Below, piece after piece: positions 61,528 through 64,000 of a stretch of DNA of 64,000 nucleotides. Both the position numbers and the translations under genes were made by a program. The DNA comes from Melghirimyces algeriensis (lineage in GTDB: Bacteria > Bacillota > Bacilli > Thermoactinomycetales > DSM-45169). The stretch is from contig NZ_FXTI01000002.1 in NCBI RefSeq assembly GCF_900182565.1, positions 186,001 through 250,000 on the forward strand, in the 5' to 3' direction. Below the pieces are notes generated by a model. The model saw nothing but the letters and a program-made list of their open reading frames with translations. It did not search any database and had not been told where the DNA came from. The number at the start of each line of letters is the position of its first letter. The first letter of the stretch is position 1.

Positions 61528-63930
61528 TTATGATTCGCTTTCCATGATGGAAACGCGCTTTAAACGCAGGGAATTGGTGACGACAGAAACGGAACTGAAA
61601 GCCATTGCCGCAGCCGCCAGCCATGGTGCCAACAAACCCGCAGCGGCAATAGGTATCCCAACGGAATTGTAGAAAAAAGCCCAGAAGAGATTCTGCTTGA
61701 TGTTCCGCATGGTATACCGACTCAATCGGATTGCCGCCGGAATTGCCCGCAGATCCCCCCGCATCAGCGTCAAATCCGCAGCTTCCATCGCTACATCCGT
61801 TCCGGTTCCCATCGCCATCCCAATATCCGCCGTGGCCAAGGCCGGTGCATCATTGATTCCATCTCCCACCATCGCCACCCGGCGACCTTTTTGTTGCAGA
61901 CGTTTCACTTCTTCCGCCTTATCCGTTGGCAACACACCTGAACGAACATATTGGATCTGAACTTGCTCCGCAATGGAACGGGCGGTTCGCTCATTGTCAC
62001 CCGTTATCATCCAAACCTCAATGCCCAACTCCTTCAGTTGCCGTACCGCTTCTGCCGAGGTCTCCTTCACCGTGTCAGCAACGGCAATCACCCCAGCCAA
62101 CTCTCCATCCACAGCCACCAGCATCGCTGTCTTCCCGCTCGCTTCCAGACGATCCATCTCGTCCTCCATATAGGAGAAATCCACCCCTCGTTCTTTTAAA
62201 AGCCGGCGGGTTCCCACCCGGCAATCCTTGCCATCCACTTTGGCAACAATTCCGAAGCCGGGAATGGCCTCAAAAGATTCCGTTGTTCCCAGTGGAATCC
62301 CTTCCTTTTTCGCCCCTTCCACAATGGATCGGGCCAGCGGATGCTCTGAAGGTTGCTCGGATGTTGCTGCCCACCGCAGAAGATCTTCCCGTTGAAACGG
62401 TCCGGCGGGAATCACATCCGTCAGTACCGGTTCCCCACTTGTCACGGTCCCTGTTTTATCCAATACGACGGTATCAATCCTTCGGGTATTTTCCAGATGA
62501 TGTCCCCCTTTATAGAGGATGCCTTCCGCAGCTCCTTTTCCCGTCCCTACCATAATGGAGGTGGGTGTTGCCAGCCCCAATGCGCAGGGACAGGCAATCA
62601 CGAGTACCGCTGTCAGATGAACCAAGGCAACCTCCACATTTCCAGGGGTGAGAAGGAAGTACCATATCAGCCCGGTACCAATCGCAATCGCCAATACCAC
62701 AGGAACAAACACTCCGGAAATCCGATCCGCCAACCGCTGGATTGGTGCCTTTGCCCCCTGGGCCTCTTCCACCACGCGAATAATTTGTGCCAAAGCGGTT
62801 TCTTTCCCCACTTTGGTCGCACGGAAAGTGAGTAACCCGTTTTTATTGATGGTTCCCCCGATCACCTGATCGCCTTCCCCTTTATCCACAGGGATACTTT
62901 CTCCGGTCAGCATCGATTCGTCCACAGCCGATTGCCCGTGGATCACTTCCCCATCGACCGGAATCTTTTCACCAGGCCTGACCCGAATTTGATCACCGAC
63001 CATCACCTCATCCACAGGAACTTCCCGCTCCTGTCCATCCTGGATCACAACGGCGGTTTTGGCCTGCATCCCCATCAATTTCCGGATCGCTTCAGAAGTC
63101 TGCCCTTTTGCCCGGCTTTCCAACCATTTCCCAAGCAAGATCAGGGTAATAATGATCGCAGAGGTTTCAAAATAGAGTCCGCCTTCTCCCCTGATGACCA
63201 CATACAGACTGTAAAAATAGGCGGCAGACGTTCCTACAGCAACTAAAACATCCATATTGGCGGAACCGTTTTTCAAGCTTCGATAGGCACCCCTGTAAAA
63301 CGGCCAGCCAATCCAGAACTGAACCGGTGTCGCAAGCAGCAACTGTAGCCAGGGATGCGTCAGCACTTCCGGCACCAAAGCCCGGAGCGGTCCCCACATG
63401 TGTACCATGCCCAAAAACAGTGGAATGGAAAGGATGATGGAGAAAAGAAGCCGTTGCGTTTGCTTGTCTTTCTTTTTGTTCTGCTGCTTCGACTCTTCTT
63501 TCTCCTCATTTCTCAAGGTCGCTTCATATCCAAGCGACTTTATCCTATGTTTCAGATCCGCTACATCCACCATCGCCGGATGATAAACGATCTGACCCCT
63601 TTCCATCGCCAGATTTACCGTCGCTTTCTCGACGCCTTCCATCCGGGAAAGTCCTTTTTCAATCCGATTGGAACAGGCGGCACACGTCATCCCCTGGATT
63701 TCCATCTCTACACGCTCGGTTTCCACATCATAGCCAAGATCCTTCACCTTTTGCACCAACTGATCCGGAGAAACCGTTTCCGGTTGATAGCGAACGGTTG
63801 CCTTTTCCGTGGCCAGATTGACATCCGCTTGTTCCACACCTTCCAGGCGGGTGAGCCCTTTTTCAACCCGATTGGAACAGGCGGCACAGGTCATCCCTTT
63901 CACGGAAAAGGTTACGTCTTTCCCGCTCAT
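61528..63930 (-). CDS. copA: P1B-type copper-exporting ATPase CopA
   Basis: 800 residues. Two N-terminal metal-binding domains, each with [10 protein letters not shown], then eight membrane helices. The Cu(I) site CPC lies in [13 protein letters not shown]; the phosphorylation motif is DKTGTVTSG, the HP motif is SEHPLARSI, and the hinge motif is [12 protein letters not shown]. The last helices carry NSVGIPIA and [14 protein letters not shown], the Cu(I) pattern. The ATG at 63930 follows AAGGAGGG. It is 18 bases before copZ. Confidence 0.96.
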   Translation of the reverse strand: MSGKDVTFSVKGMTCAACSNRVEKGLTRLEGVEQADVNLATEKATVRYQPETVSPDQLVQKVKDLGYDVETERVEMEIQGMTCAACSNRIEKGLSRMEGVEKATVNLAMERGQIVYHPAMVDVADLKHRIKSLGYEATLRNEEKEESKQQNKKKDKQTQRLLFSIILSIPLFLGMVHMWGPLRALVPEVLTHPWLQLLLATPVQFWIGWPFYRGAYRSLKNGSANMDVLVAVGTSAAYFYSLYVVIRGEGGLYFETSAIIITLILLGKWLESRAKGQTSEAIRKLMGMQAKTAVVIQDGQEREVPVDEVMVGDQIRVRPGEKIPVDGEVIHGQSAVDESMLTGESIPVDKGEGDQVIGGTINKNGLLTFRATKVGKETALAQIIRVVEEAQGAKAPIQRLADRISGVFVPVVLAIAIGTGLIWYFLLTPGNVEVALVHLTAVLVIACPCALGLATPTSIMVGTGKGAAEGILYKGGHHLENTRRIDTVVLDKTGTVTSGEPVLTDVIPAGPFQREDLLRWAATSEQPSEHPLARSIVEGAKKEGIPLGTTESFEAIPGFGIVAKVDGKDCRVGTRRLLKERGVDFSYMEDEMDRLEASGKTAMLVAVDGELAGVIAVADTVKETSAEAVRQLKELGIEVWMITGDNERTARSIAEQVQIQYVRSGVLPTDKAEEVKRLQQKGRRVAMVGDGINDAPALATADIGMAMGTGTDVAMEAADLTLMRGDLRAIPAAIRLSRYTMRNIKQNLFWAFFYNSVGIPIAAAGLLAPWLAAAAMAFSSVSVVTNSLRLKRVSIMESES

Positions 63931-63943
63931 ACCCATCCCTCCT

Positions 63944-64000
63944 TCATTTGATGAATGAACGGAGAACTTCAGCCATCTCTTCGATCGCCTCATCCCCTTT
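63944..64000 (-). CDS. csoR: copper-sensing repressor CsoR (partial, C-terminus only)
   Basis: The last 18 codons of a frame entering from the right edge read [18 protein letters not shown] then a stop. This looks like the closing helix of CsoR-family repressors, and the position just before copA-copZ is the usual csoR-copA-copZ order. The copper-binding residues are outside the window, so the call rests mostly on context. Confidence 0.65.
   Translation of the reverse strand, partial: KGDEAIEEMAEVLRSFIK

Overview
The window comes from a spore-forming member of the Bacillota (order Bacillales). It carries sigE, sigG, spoIIGA, spoVD, spoVE and an rsfA-like prespore regulator, a bacillithiol gene (bshC), an isoleucyl-tRNA T-box, and the Bacillus-type order of the division and cell-wall (dcw) cluster. 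The balanced base composition, frequent GTG/TTG starts, and extra genes (ahcY, bioH/bioC, a leucine-catabolism cluster) suggest Thermoactinomycetaceae rather than Bacillus itself. That family call is an inference from gene content, not a sequence comparison.

Positions 1-34,000 are almost entirely minus strand. Read in the direction of transcription (right to left), they run mraZ-rsmH-ftsL-pbpB-spoVD-murE-murF-mraY-murD-spoVE-murG-murB-murA-divIB-ftsA-ftsZ-spoIIGA-sigE-(merR on the opposite strand)-small gene-sigG-ylmC-ylmD-ylmE-sepF-ylmG-ylmH-divIVA-ileS-small genes-lspA-rluD. Together they make peptidoglycan precursors, assemble the division ring and start the sporulation sigma cascade. The order matches Bacillus subtilis except that murF and murA are kept inside the cluster. 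mraZ is preceded by five 10-bp repeats that look like its own operator, and ileS by a complete T-box leader.

Positions 34,000-47,000 hold ahcY, bshC, a panE/transporter pair, and a five-gene operon for the lower leucine-degradation pathway (3-methylcrotonyl-CoA carboxylase subunits, a hydratase and HMG-CoA lyase). Next come the ylbP/rsfA pair known from the B. subtilis neighbourhood, a lone enoyl-CoA hydratase and a DUF2626 membrane protein.

Positions 47,000-52,200 are a plus-strand biotin operon, bioA-bioD-bioF-bioH-bioC, behind a sigma-A promoter and a BirA-type operator. It is a complete pimeloyl-ACP-to-dethiobiotin set but has no bioB. Directly after bioC lies about 375 bp with no gene. 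It has its own promoter-like sequence, dense RNA folding potential with two crossing (pseudoknot) pairings, and a right end resembling the end of an IS200/IS605 element. It reads as an orphan TnpB-type guide (omega) RNA or a transposase-less element, and is the most unusual item in the window.

Positions 52,650-64,000 carry an MFS exporter, a MidA-type methyltransferase/cysteine synthase/rhodanese operon, a thiol-disulfide group (ResA-like, CcdA, TlpA-like, and an Lgt-related membrane protein that seems to lack Lgt catalytic residues), a polysaccharide deacetylase lipoprotein, a VTT membrane protein, and the csoR-copA-copZ copper operon, of which only the csoR end is inside the window. No tRNA, rRNA, CRISPR array or intact transposase gene was seen.
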